A stretch of 64,000 nt of DNA from Hirudinaria manillensis (Eukaryota; Annelida; Clitellata; Hirudinida; Hirudinidae). Position 1 is the first letter of the stretch, and each line of letters starts with the position of its first letter. Shown here one piece after another: positions 11,791-23,020 of this stretch. The DNA is taken from positions 3,603,001-3,667,000 of the forward strand of contig CM067537.1 in the NCBI GenBank assembly GCA_034509925.1, in the 5' to 3' direction. Below the pieces are notes generated by a model. That model was not told where the DNA came from. It did no database searches and saw only the letters and a program-made list of their open reading frames with translations. The translations under genes were made by a program, and so were the position numbers.

Positions 11791-13732
11791 TCACAATTCA
11801 AATGTTGACAGTAAACCATGTACATCAAGAGCTAATAAAACATCTCTCTTCTTGTCATAGCAAACTTTAAAAAGATGATCCTTTGTTTCAAGTGAAACTT
11901 TTACATTAAGGCAATTATCCAAAACAAATAATTTTTTACTGATAAAATCAAGAGCATAAATGTCTCCACGTTTATCTTTAACAAAATGAAATGGTGCCAC
12001 AAGTGCACGACACTCTCCACAAGAGGAGCTTCTAATTTTGCAGCCTTCATCATCAATGAAAAACATTTCTTGAACGCTGCCAACAACATAACTTCTTATA
12101 TCATATGGCAGTCCGTAATAAATTTCAGACCTCAAATCAATAGTTGAGGCAACAACACCATCAAGAGACAATTCAATCAATTTATCTTCTAAAATAAGAA
12201 GAATATTTCCCAACGATGTCTTTGAAAGTCTAATCCAATGCTTCTTATCTTTTATTGGAGATTTATAAATTTGTTTTGGCTTACATTTTTTCTTTTCCAT
12301 GTCAATTTTTAAGACATACCTGCATTCATCATCATCATCATCATCATCATCACGAACACCACCACCATCACCATCATTTGTGCCCCCAACAATCAACATT
12401 CCATCGATTATTAATATATCATTAACACCACTTATAAAGTCATCAAGTTTATAAACAACATTTCTCTTCTGTAACTGTGAAGACATATCTTTAAGTTCAG
12501 AATAATTAATAACTTTCATAACTTCATAATGATCCTTATTTTTTTGATTATAGCACAGAAACAAATCATCTCCACTAACATCAAAAGAGCAAATATCGTT
12601 ATCAATACCAATTTTGTCTTCTTTAACCAACTGAACTTTTGGAACTGAAAATAGTAAATAAAATTTTGTTAAATTAGAAATTAAATGCTATAACAACACT
12701 TCAGGTCATCTGATGTTTCATTTAATTTAATAAAACAAATTGCAAACCTCTTCCAATATTTCCATAAATGTTTTTTAAACTTGCCATATTATCACCATCA
12801 TCAAAATACAATGAAACATCAAATTGGCCAAAACAGTTTGGAATTATTTCACTATCTTTCTTCATTATATTTGATGCTTCGAACATGTTTTTATAATTCA
12901 AGTTGTTCAATTGTTCCTCCAAAGCATCAATTTCTGCAGTTAAAGTGGATTCCAATTGCTTTAGTTTCTTTATTATTTCAGTTGATTCTGTCTGACACCG
13001 TTTTAGCTCTTTATCAACATTTTTGTTCAGTTCAACCATAATTAACTCAATGGCTTTCTTTAGATCTTCCCCTCTTTGTTGGATTTCTTCTTTCAAGTTT
13101 TCAGCTTTCAATCTATCGTCAGACATGTTGCCTTCAACACTTTTGAGGTTTAGGCAAACATTTTTAAGAGTTTCTGTTTTCTCCTTAAGGCTGTGTTTGA
13201 ACGCTGTCTTAACAGATTCTAATTTTTCTGAAACGAGCTTGATTTTGTGATTTTTGTGTTTCAAATATGAACAGCAATCACACAAGACTATTTTACAATC
13301 TTCACACAAGAGACGTTTGATTGCTAAATGTTCCGTACAAATTAAGGACGTTTCAGCGTTAGCTTTTTCTTTTGATTTGCTCCTCAACTGATGGTTAAGT
13401 GTTGCCGGAATTTTTTCATGAAGTTCCAGACACGTAGAACAATAATTAAATGAACAATCAATGCAGAAGATGATTGCTTGATTCTTTGAGCAGCTGCCGC
13501 AGATATCAACGTTGTTCTTTAAGTCACTTAAGCATTTAATAAATTCATTTTTCTTCAGATCTTTCAATCCACCTTTTGGCATTTTAAATTGAACCTGACA
13601 TGTAGGACATTTCGATAACTCTTTCGAAATTTCTGAAGATTCCAAACATTTTAGACAAAAACTGTGAGAACAAGTAAGTATTCTTGGATCAATCATAGGT
13701 TTTAAACACAGTTTGCAGATTCCAACATCCAT
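11791..13732 (-). CDS. TRIM-like RING/B-box/coiled-coil protein
   Basis: Two coding exons: 13732-12748 and 12644-11791 (donor AGAG|GTTTGC, acceptor TTTTCAG, phase 1), 612 aa. ATG 13732 is chosen because the frame upstream lacks an ATG and is closed by TAA within the exon. Domains: C3HC4 RING at residues 6-45 (CKLC, CSHSFCLKC, CPTC); a first B-box near 78-115 (CGSC, CIDC, CSTC); a second near 128-165 (CTEH, CEDC, CDCC, then H residues); coiled coil near 165-290; and a C-terminal half of short hydrophobic strands resembling a degenerate beta-propeller, without clear NHL repeats. The family are usually E3 ubiquitin ligases; the substrate is unknown. An aspartate run in the C-terminal half is encoded by a CAT microsatellite (about 12326-12376). 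Confidence 0.85.
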
Positions 13733-13769
13733 GATCACCTCAACAGGTAAAGAGAAACAGACAAACCTT

Positions 13770-14479
13770 GGGATTTCCAATCTTAACGTCCTGTAAAATC
13801 TATTAGCAAATCTAGCAATCTAGCAAATTCCATCTAAATTTGGTAAGAATAATCTGTTTGATAAAAATTTTATTTATTTATTTAATGACAAATTAAAATA
13901 TTTATTTGTGATCACGACAAATTAACAACGATTTAAAGAAATCGGGATTTCCAATCTTAACGTTCTGTAGAATCTAGAGCAAATTCCATCTAAAGTTTGC
14001 TACGGTGAGTTTATATGTACAGAATAATTTGTTTGATAAAAATTTTATTTATTTATTTTTTTAATGACAAATTAAAATATTTATTTGTGATCACGACAAA
14101 TTAACAACGATTTAGAGAAATCGGGATTTCCAATCTTAACGTTCTGTAGAATCTAGAGCAAATTCCATCTAAAGTTTGCTACGGTGAGTTTATATGTACA
14201 GAATAATTTGTTTGATAAAAATTTTATTTATTTATTTATTTAATGACAAATTAAAATATTTATTTGTGATCACGACAAATTAACAACGATTTAGAGAAAT
14301 CGGGATTTCCAATCTTAACGTTCTGTAGAATCTAGAGCAAATTCCATCTAAAGTTTGCTACGGTGAGTTTATATGTACAGAATAATTTGTTTGATAAAAA
14401 TTTTATTTATTTATTTATTTAATGACAAATTAACATATTTATTAATGTTCACGACAAATTAATAACCATTTAAAGAAAT
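13770..14479 (-). repeat. 179-bp tandem array at the 5' end of the TRIM-like gene
   Basis: About four copies start at the gggatttccaatctt motif: 13770 (diverged, overlaps the 5'UTR exon), 13944, 14123 and 14302. The spacing between the last three is 179 bp. On the minus strand, copies 2-4 carry CTACAG|AACGTTAAG, the counterpart of the TTTTACAG|GACGTTAAG acceptor that opens the TRIM-like 5'UTR exon at 13790. The array therefore repeats the gene's own first acceptor region. Confidence 0.85.
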
Positions 14480-15854
14480 CGCAACTCTTGACTTTTAAGT
14501 CACTTCAAAATTCATAAGTAACATTCTTAAAGTTAATTTGTACTCGAAAATCCATTTAGTTACCCACAGAATCGAAGTGGTCTTCCTTTTTATCTCCCGA
14601 TGAGATGTGTTACCTGAATCTCAGAAAAAAAAAAAATTCTCTGTTATTAGCGACTGACAGTATTAATTCATATCGTGAATTTCATATCCATCTTCATCTG
14701 CTAAGTTTTAAACCATCCTGATTGTCCAAGGAATGTTATTCTATAACTTGAGGCAAAACTCTTCCTTGGCTTATGAGCCGAAGCTCATGGTTTTTGTGAA
14801 CGTAATTGTAAATAAAATTGTAAAAAAATTTTTTGCTTTTTTTAATTTAATACTCGGCGAATAATTCTTCTTAAGTGTTAGAAAATGCTACGCCATAACT
14901 AAAGTCACTACAAGAAAAATCAAAACAAGACATTCCTTTTAAAAATCTCTAGTCCCCTTCAACTCAAAGATTTGTGATTCTTTTTATGGTCCAAATGGAT
15001 TTGGCGAATCTGACACAAATTGTTCGGAATCAAATATGTAAAATAGAAATCAATTAACACATACAATAATATTAATAATCTAAAATATTCAAAAATTCGA
15101 AACAATTTCCTACACCTTAAGATATATTCATTGGAGCAGATCTTCCACAAGTAATAAAACGACCTGTTAACCTCTGTTGATTTAAAATTGTTGAGTTTAT
15201 TATACTTTATTAAAGTTCTTATTAACCAGAGTACAAATCTTAAATTCACGTATATCTATCGTAAACAGTCACAAAAAGCTATCAAATTCAATTATTGGGC
15301 TAAAAATTTAAAATTGATGAAGATTGTACACGTTAAAGTGCAATCCCTTACTAAAAGAAAGCCGATAGATAAGTTGAGGGTTGTTCAGAGGTTTTTCAAG
15401 TTATTCACAAAGCCCTTTTCACCAAAATTTTCTACAAATTTTTACAGTGTGAATTTTAATCCTCTCAAGACAAGATAATATTTGTCTTCCGATGACAAAG
15501 TAAACATAACTCTTGAAGCGAACATTTATGAGTTTTGTGGTTTGTGCTTTGTCTTGACGTGACGGGTTTGTAACATGAATTCCAAAAATAGTTTTAACAA
15601 ACGGATTAATTCGACAGATCAGAAGTAGATCAGAATAAGAAAAACATGATTTCCAGTAATATGAGTTAATTAATTAATAATTTAGTGGATGTAAACCTCG
15701 CCACCTCAAGTGGTAGAATAGTTTTGAATTGTAGAGCATTTTTCATAGTCAAGTCAGGCATTCATAAATTTTTTAAATCTTGCACTTAAAATTATAGCAA
15801 TCAACGAAACAATTCGTGTCAAGATGTCTCGGTATTGTTTGGCTTGAAAAAGCC
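14480..15854. other. No gene seen; start of the lysozyme duplication unit
   Basis: Open frames at 14959-15478 are lysine/isoleucine-rich and lack recognisable domains, so they are not called. Sequence near 14995-15060 (ttggcgaatctgacacaaat) resembles sequence near 19293-19350, placing the left edge of the lysozyme duplication about 0.9 kb before L1. A tRNA-like segment near 15702-15740 recurs near 20335. Confidence 0.55.
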
Positions 15855-15863
15855 GATAAAAAG
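15855..15863 (+). promoter_or_regulatory. Putative TATA element of lysozyme L1
   Basis: GATAAAAAG, 47 bp before the L1 ATG, aligns with TATAAAAAG before L2 and TTTTAAAAG before L3. Flanking sequence (gcttgaaaa before; agtagtgg or agtaggggg after) is conserved across the three. Confidence 0.5.
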
Positions 15864-15901
15864 TAGTGGTTCGTTGTAATATCACCTTCAGGACAAACAA
15901 G

Positions 15902-16872
15902 ATGAAGATTGAGATTTGTGCTTGCTTCGTACTATTGATTGGTGAATTTCGGCAGTTAATGGAATGAAATTAAATTAATTTTGAATAAAAAATTGAAATC
16001 AAATTAAATTTTGTTTGAGCGTTGAAACGTTGAAATGAAATAGCAGCATATTAAACTTGTTAATTTACGCATTCGATATATTTAATCTTTGATTAAATAT
16101 GCGTAAATTATGTATAACATACACAAAAAGACAAAATATAATTTCAGCTTTTGGCGCAGTGGAAAGTCAGGTCACAAATGCCTGCCTCCAATGTATTTGC
16201 AAGGTTGATAACATTTACTGGTTACAATGTGTCAATAATTATTGCTTGTATCTGGTAACTGCTCATGAATTATTTTCAGTATATTTATTGATTATACTTT
16301 CTATTATATTGTGACTATTTTTTCATTTTCAGGTGGAAGGATGTGACAGTCAAATTGGAAAGTGCAAAATGGACGTTGGAAGCCTGAGCTGTGGACCTTA
16401 TCAAATTAAGAAAAATTATTGGATTGATTGCGGAAAGCCTGGAAAAGGTGACATAACTGAGAGAATAAACTTGTTTCATTTAATTCAGAATTTTTGACTT
16501 ATTTTATTCAAAATTACAACAAAAATAATAATAATTTAATAGATTTGTAGAATCAGGCATTGCATTATTAAAAGTGTGCACCTATCTGGTTTATATTATT
16601 GTTATAACTCTGAATCAGTCTAGGTTATCACAACATTGTCATAATTTAAAATATATTTTACTTTTACACGAAAAGACTATGAAACCTGCACAAAAGCTAA
16701 AGCCTGTTCAGAGACATGTGTAAAGACTTACCTGAACAAATATGGAAAGACCTGCGTAAAAGGTACACCAACCTGTCAGGACTACGCTAGGATCCACAAT
16801 GGCGGACCGAGAGGTTGCACGAAGTCTTCCACTATTGGCTACTGGAACAAGATGCAGAGATGCTTGGCTTAA
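15902..16872 (+). CDS. i-type lysozyme / destabilase L1
   Basis: Four exons: 15902-15941, 16148-16203, 16333-16447 and 16676-16872, with consistent phases (1, 0, 1), 135 aa. The product has a signal peptide (MKIEICACFVLLI), a cysteine-rich i-type lysozyme core and a C-terminal half beginning DYETCTKAKACSETC. By analogy with clam i-type lysozyme the catalytic pair is Glu34 (in VEGCDSQIGKC) and Asp46 (in KMDVGSLSCGPYQI), both present. i-type enzymes hydrolyse peptidoglycan. Leech destabilases also have isopeptidase activity on fibrin cross-links, which is not testable here. Length matches the family. The last acceptor (ACGAAAAG|AC) has a weak pyrimidine tract but is used consistently. It is the first member of the cluster with L2 and L3. 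Confidence 0.93.
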
Positions 16873-17523
16873 ATTCAAATTTGCAGCCTCTTTCTGGCTG
16901 CTCGGGAAACATTCTGAACATTTTAAACTACATGAAAACAGTTTTAAAAAATTAATAATGGCTTGCAAAGCCTCATTTGATTTTAAACCGAATAAAGACA
17001 TTTTGGCGTTCAAATTAGTCCATTAATTTGGTAAAACTACAAAGAATTAAATATATGAAATTTGAAGGACAATGTGGAAAGGGTTGAATTGTTTCAGGAG
17101 AGTTTTATGGATGACCTCACAACCGTAACCCTTCCCTTAACGCTGGTTCTAGGTGGAATAAAATTACCCCCTTCCAGCATCGTTTGAAAGAAGGCCTGCA
17201 CATCTCACCTGTTCCCATCAATCCTCTATTTGAATAAAATTGAAATACTTGTTTATTTATTGACGTCCTATGCTGTTTGTACGTTAGCATGGTTTAAGTG
17301 TTAAGACTTCGCCTCTCGTGAAGTGCTGACTTGAATCTCTTTCATTTTATCATCTCGATCAAGTATGAGCAAATTACGACCCTAGGCTATGTTGAATCGG
17401 CCCATCGGTATCTCCACGAGTTACGATTTTAATGGCTATTTATTAATAGTTCTAGCAATTACTACAGCTCAGTTTTTAATTAAGGAAAGCGAGACGAAGG
17501 AGACCAATCTATGATTATTCACG
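16873..17523. other. L1 3' flank; possible tRNA-derived SINE head
   Basis: No exon seen. Around 17283-17345 a segment has an A-box-like tggtttaagtgttaagac and, about 35 bp on, a B-box-like gctgacttgaatctc. It does not fold into a convincing tRNA, so at most it is a SINE remnant. Confidence 0.3.
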
Positions 17524-17734
17524 TAAGTTTTTCACAAGCCTTTCCTACCTCTGGAACGAGCTGCCCCCATCTGTGAGAGCCCAACCATCTCTGAAGCTCT
17601 TCAAGTGCCACCCGAAGACCCATCTCTTCAGGAAACACTTACTGGGGACATACTGTAAGACCACACAAAGCACCTCTGACGCTATGCATAAGTCACTCTA
17701 CAAATTAACTATTATTATTATTATTATTATTAAG
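17524..17734 (+). mobile_element. LINE reverse-transcriptase C-terminal fragment
   Basis: Translation gives LSYLWNELPPSVRAQPSLKL followed by FKCHPKTHLFRKH, the WN-x-LP and FK-KTHLF pattern that closes many LINE ORF2 proteins. It ends in an ATT repeat (17711-17734), a common non-LTR 3' end. Only the 3' end is present, as expected for a 5'-truncated insertion. Confidence 0.75.
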
Positions 17735-18527
17735 ATGATCCAAGATGATGGGATAATGTTAGAATTAGTGGATTGTTCAAAGGAAGAGTTAATTAAATAT
17801 CTGAAAAGTTTGAAAATTGTAACAGCCCAGACGTGGGTAGTCTACATCCAAAGTTTTTTTATGAGACGAGAAAAGTAATAGCAAGGGCTTCGGGAAATTT
17901 ATTTGTCAAATTTTTCAATTCTAGATCAATATCCAGGGATTGGAAAGATTTACCGGTGGCTCCTCTTTTCAAATGACGTAGCAATTTGCCATCTAATTAT
18001 AGACAAATAAGCCTGACCTCTATAGTATGTAACGTAATAGATATGATATTTAAACTGGATTGCCAAATATTTTTAGAGAAATGGAGAGATTGGGTTAGGG
18101 TTAACACGTTTCACCAGTGCATACAGGTTATGCTTTACGTCTCCATATGATTCTTTGAAGATATTTGTGATTGAATTCATTATGATAAGGTTACATATTC
18201 AATGTATTTGTAGTGTACCTAGATTTTGCCAGAGCTAGGTGCATATTTGCATAGGTGCCAAGCATTGGAGGCAATCTTCGGCCGTGGTATTAGGAGGCAA
18301 AAGATAGGAATAGGCGAAATATATTCTGAATGGCAAGCGGTGCTAAGACGGAGTAAGATCTAAATTATGTTTGGATTTGCAGACTTCACTAAGCTAGCAA
18401 AAAGATAAACAAAAAGGAAAAGATCCTCCGAGAAGACTTTAACATGTTATACAAATGGTTAGAAGACTGGCAAATGCTTTTTAACGTTGAGAAAAGTTGT
18501 ATTATGCATAAAAGATGTTGAAAAGTT

Positions 18528-18566
<39 letters not shown>

Positions 18567-19010
18567 TTCATCTTTTTGGAGACACCAAAATTAACAACAC
18601 CACACTAATTGGAAAAAGAAAACAATATAACGGTGAAACTAAGGATGCCCGAAAGGAATTATTTTGTTGAATGTGGCTAATGAGGTGGATGACTTAATAT
18701 CGAAAGTTTAAGTATGATATGAATTTGAAGGCATCATTAAGAGAAATAATCAGAGAGATAATGGAAAGGCCATGAATAAACATGGAAAATCGACTACACG
18801 GGGCATGAAAGTATCAGAAAGAGAGCAAATAAAGTACATGGAATATTAAATAGAACAGTAGCAAGTAAGTACATAATCTTGAGACTATACAAAGCATTAG
18901 TGAGATCACATCTAGAGAATTGTGTTCAAGTGTGGAATCCATACTACACAGTAGGAGCGCTGGAAGATGCAAAAAGAAGAGCAACTGGGATGATAAAGGG
19001 TTTTTGAAAA
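17735..19010 (+). mobile_element. Degenerate LINE (CR1/Jockey-like) reverse-transcriptase relic
   Basis: Broken coding similarity runs through several frames: SISRDWKDLPVAPLFK near 17930, NYRQISLTSIVCNVID near 17995, WLEDWQMLFNVEKSCIMHK near 18460, and YIILRLYKALVRSHLENCVQ near 18870 followed by QVWNPYYTVGALEDAKRRAT. These correspond to RT finger, palm and C-terminal regions in correct order. Stops and frameshifts interrupt it and a (TTTA)n run (18527-18569) sits inside. It is an old dead copy. The clade is inferred from the C-terminal motifs only. Confidence 0.8.
18527..18569. repeat. (TTTA)n microsatellite
   Basis: Tetranucleotide run within the LINE relic. Confidence 0.9.
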
Positions 19011-20487
19011 GGCAAATTGTGAGGTAGATTAAGAAAATTGACAACATTGTTGTCCCACTGTCTTTTGAAGCCCAGTAGGTAGTAGATAGTATAACCCACT
19101 GCTCCATACCATCCGCCTTTCACCCACCCATTGCAACGTTCACACTCAAGAGGATTCAGATCTTCATCCGTAATTCCCTTCATACAATCTTATGACACGT
19201 TTGACTCAACATTTATTGATGTTGTCGGCCCTCGGATTTTTTAGCTTTTTTTTTTAATTCTGTAAAATTCATTGAATGAGTTGGACTTCAAAATAGATTC
19301 GGCGTCAAACACGAATTGTTCCGAATCAAATGCGTGGGATTTCAGTTAAATTAAAGAAAACAATAAGAATTTATTTTTGCAAATAAAATGTCGTGAATTC
19401 CCGCGCTTTAAATTACTCATCGTAATGGGCCTTCCCTCACAAACAAAACAACAAAGGCCTATTTGTCAGGATATACCATGCTGATTAATCGGTTATTATT
19501 TATAGCATTATTAACAAACTGATTACAAATATGTTTACGTACTGTCAAAAGAATATTAGAATAGGTTATTTGTCAACCTGAATGCAACACGAAGGAAGAT
19601 TCCAGAAAGAATAAGTAATAAGTAAATAAAAATAAATGAACTTAATAATACACAAAAGTAATATTAAATAAATAAGTTAATTAATAATAATTGCAATAAG
19701 TAAAATAAATATTTTATATTTATGTTTTAAATTTTATTCATCCCATAAAATCTTCAGCTTTGGAAGCAGGGGTTGGTTCTCCATAGGTTAGAACTCCCAA
19801 TCACATTCTTAGTTCAAAATTAAGTTGAAAATTAAGAAATATATTTTACTGAATGACAAAAATTACATTTTTAAATTAAAGTCTATCCGCACCATGATCA
19901 ACTAAATTTATTTAGTTGGGCTCGAAATTTATCTTTGAATTAGACTATGGTTATAAGATGAAGTAATCCCTTATATAAAAAAAAAAAAACAAAATAGCTA
20001 TTATAATAGACGACACATTATTATTATAGGACAACATTTTTTATACCGAGGTTTCCCATGATGTTCACAATGCCTTTTCGTCAAACGTTTTTTTATCAAA
20101 TCTTTATGTTAGGATTCTTACTCCTTTCGTCAAGATAATATTTCGATGGCATAATTTGTGAAGTGCATATTTATAACAATGTTTGAGCTTAGTGTATTAT
20201 GATTTATAAAAATAACAATTTACAGGATGAATCCAAAACATTTCTTATAAATAAATCAACAACTTAGAAATGGATTTTAAAAAAGGACATTATTTCCAGT
20301 AATTTAAATGCAGTTTAATGGATATGATCCTAGTCATCTCAAGTGATAGAGTGATCTTGAATCATAAAGCCTTTTGTTGTCAAGTCACGACATTCATAAA
20401 TGTTTTTTACATTTTACGCCTACAATTATAGCAATCATCGTAACATGTCGTGTCAGGGCATTTTTGTGTTGTTTTGCTTGAAAAGTC
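19011..20487. other. L2 upstream region, no gene supported
   Basis: A minus-strand frame at about 18944-19183 contains CERCNGWVKGGWYGAVGY but has no recognisable family or splice context. Sequence from about 19293 resembles the start of the L1 duplication unit. A tRNA-like segment near 20335-20390 matches one upstream of L1. Confidence 0.5.
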
Positions 20488-20496
20488 TATAAAAAG
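20488..20496 (+). promoter_or_regulatory. Putative TATA element of lysozyme L2
   Basis: TATAAAAAG lies 48 bp before the L2 ATG, within a block conserved among all three lysozyme copies. Confidence 0.55.
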
Positions 20497-20535
20497 TAAG
20501 GGGTTCTTTGGAAAATCACCTTCAGTGCAAGCAAG

Positions 20536-21652
20536 ATGAAGACTGAGATCTGTGCTTGTTTCGTTCTTCTACTGATTGGTGAATGAAATTAAATTAATTT
20601 GATACATTAATTTAAACATTGAAATAAAATATAACTGCATGCTAATCTTTTTAATTTATATAATTCGTTATATTTAACTAACAATTAATAGACAAAATAT
20701 CTTTTCCAGCTTTTAGTGTGGTGAACAGTCAAATCTCAGATTCCTGCCTTCGATGCATTTGCCAGGTTGATAACATTCATTGATTACAATTATAAGGGCC
20801 TAATTAATGCTTGTTTCTGATAACGGCTCTTAAATTATTCTCAGTATATTAAAGTACTTTACTTTAAATTCTGGTGCCCTGTGACTCCACTATTTTCAGG
20901 TGGAAGGATGTGACAGTCAAATTGGAAAATGCAAAATGGACGTTGGAAGCCTGAGCTGAGGACCTTACCAGATTAAGAAAGATTATTGGATTGATTGCGG
21001 AAAGCCTGGAAACGGTGAAACGTTTTCTTAACGGAATAAACAATTCTTATTTTATTCTTAAATTATTTTTTATATTAATAATAAAAGTATGTTATATTTG
21101 GTCCCGAACAAATTTGAATGATAACGGTAAATATTAATTAATAAACTTATTTGTAGTTAAAAGTTTACGAAATAGGTTTTAGCGAACATTGGAGAACTAC
21201 ACGTTAAGGAGGAGTATATAAAACAACATCAAAAGTCATTTTTAAATAAATTTTAACAAGAAAATGTTCCACAATTTTTAAAAGATATATAAATGTAGCA
21301 TTTCATAGGCCTCTGAATCAAACGTTATGATAATAACAAAGTATGCACCTCACCGATTTATAACATTGTCATAATTCAGAATATGTCCAACTTTTACAAA
21401 TTTTTATTTTAAATTTATTTTAAATTTTTACAATTTTATTTTTTATGAAAAGACTGGCAAAGCTGCACCAAAACTAAAGCCTGCTCAGAGACATGTGTGA
21501 GGGCTTACATGAAGAGGTATGGAAAGTACTGCACAGGTGGTTCAACCCCAACCTGCCAGGATTACGCTAGGATCCACAATGGCGGGCCGAAAGGATGTAA
21601 GAAATCCGCCACTATTGGCTACTGGAACAGGGTGCAGAAATGCCTGGCTTGA
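20536..21652 (+). pseudogene. i-type lysozyme / destabilase L2 with in-frame TGA
   Basis: Exons 20536-20578, 20710-20765, 20900-21014 and 21453-21652 match L1 in boundaries and phases. If read through, the product would be 137 aa. Codon 53 (20957-20959) is TGA where L1 and L3 have TGT, encoding the invariant cysteine of SLSCGPYQI. Everything else looks intact: signal peptide (MKTEICACFVLLL), catalytic Glu and Asp codons, splice sites, and exon 4 from DWQSCTKTKACSETC to its own stop. Termination at codon 53 would remove the rest of the fold. Most likely a very young pseudogene. A base-call error or UGA recoding are alternatives; I saw no obvious SECIS-like element but cannot exclude one by eye. 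Confidence 0.85.
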
Positions 21653-22972
21653 ATTCGATGGAAACATTTTGAACATTTTTAAATTATTGTGTAAGAATTT
21701 GAAAGAATATAATAGTGGCTTGTAAAGTCTCAATTGATTTTAATCCGAATAAAGGCTAACTGAACTCAAAATTAGTTCATTTGTTATGAATACCAAAAAA
21801 AAAAACCGAATAATATGTTTGGTTCTGAATAACATGAATAATAAGTATATTAAAAAAGGTATTCAAATGAATGCTGTTAAATCCAAGGCTCGCCCATAAT
21901 TTCCTATCGAATTTTGACTCCTGAGAAATGATTCAATAACAATCATTTTATTTGGCCCAATATATGCAGTCTCCTAAAAATTCAATCATTAATTTGGTAA
22001 GGAATTACATGGAATATAATAAAACGAAATAACAAGAATTAAGAAAGTAAATCGTGGAAAAAAGATTATTTAGCAACCTTCACCAAAGCAGTATGCACCT
22101 TTTATATTTTGCTTTCTGTTTGTGAATAATGATGTCTGAATTTCCGATGTGATTTCCAATAGTAATATTTGGCATTAAGCCTCATTGTGTTTACATAACA
22201 AGTTACTTAGATTCTCCGTAGTTAATCTTGATCCCATCTGCGCATTTACATGGGAAATCAAACATTTTAAAGAAACCTCAACAAACCCTTGGAAGCAGTT
22301 AATGCGCTGGAATTGTTTCTAACCATCAGTCAAGATTGGGACACCTGCAAAGGCACAAATTGATGCATTTGTTAACATCTTATCATAAAATTATTCATAA
22401 CTACCATTACATTTACAATGCTCTTTTCATCACCATTTTTAGGATTTTCATTTTGTAGTTTTTAATCCATTCACTAAATTAGTCACAGACTTTCAATGAA
22501 TAAACAACCTCACAACAAATAACCACCTTGATCGAGAAGTTACGACAGTGGTTTACCTGGGTCTGCTCATTGAGCAGTGCTCAATACATTTAGGCATGGT
22601 CCAATAGTTAAGGCTCCGTCCTGGTTATCTAGTTATGTCAGCGGAGGTTAACAGTATTTATGACTTTTATAAAATGATTTAAAGAAAAATAATAGCTAAA
22701 TAAAATCCATTTAAAAATGACGTCAATTTCACCCATTTCAATGTTCTTGGTTGAATAATTGATTGGGCAGAGCATGATCGTGTCGTTGTTTGTGTGTGCT
22801 GAGCAGGATCTTAGTCACTTCAGCTTACAAAGGAAAGTTTTGAATTATAAATTCTCAGAAATTTAATAATTCACACCATTCGAGGTTGTTTTTAATTCTG
22901 CACTTAAAAATTGTAACAATCATCGTAACAGTTCGTGTCACGGTGCCTTTGTATTGTTTTGCTTCAATAGTC
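21653..22972. other. L2-L3 spacer, no gene seen
   Basis: AT-rich. A tRNA-like A-box (tggtccaatagttaaggc) near 22595 hints at a SINE remnant. The right edge holds the conserved lysozyme promoter block. Confidence 0.5.
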
Positions 22973-22981
22973 TTTTAAAAG
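22973..22981 (+). promoter_or_regulatory. Putative TATA-like element of lysozyme L3
   Basis: TTTTAAAAG lies 48 bp before the L3 ATG at the same place as the L1 and L2 TATA elements. It is the weakest match of the three. Confidence 0.4.
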
Positions 22982-23020
22982 TAGGGGGTTCGTTGCAATA
23001 TCACCTTCTTGGCAAACAAG

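Noticed and set aside
14959..15478. Two opposite 96-codon frames near 15 kb
   Set aside because: AT-rich composition, no domain, no start context and no splice partners.
17283..17345. A tRNA gene
   Set aside because: A- and B-box-like motifs are present but no complete cloverleaf or acceptor stem can be drawn.
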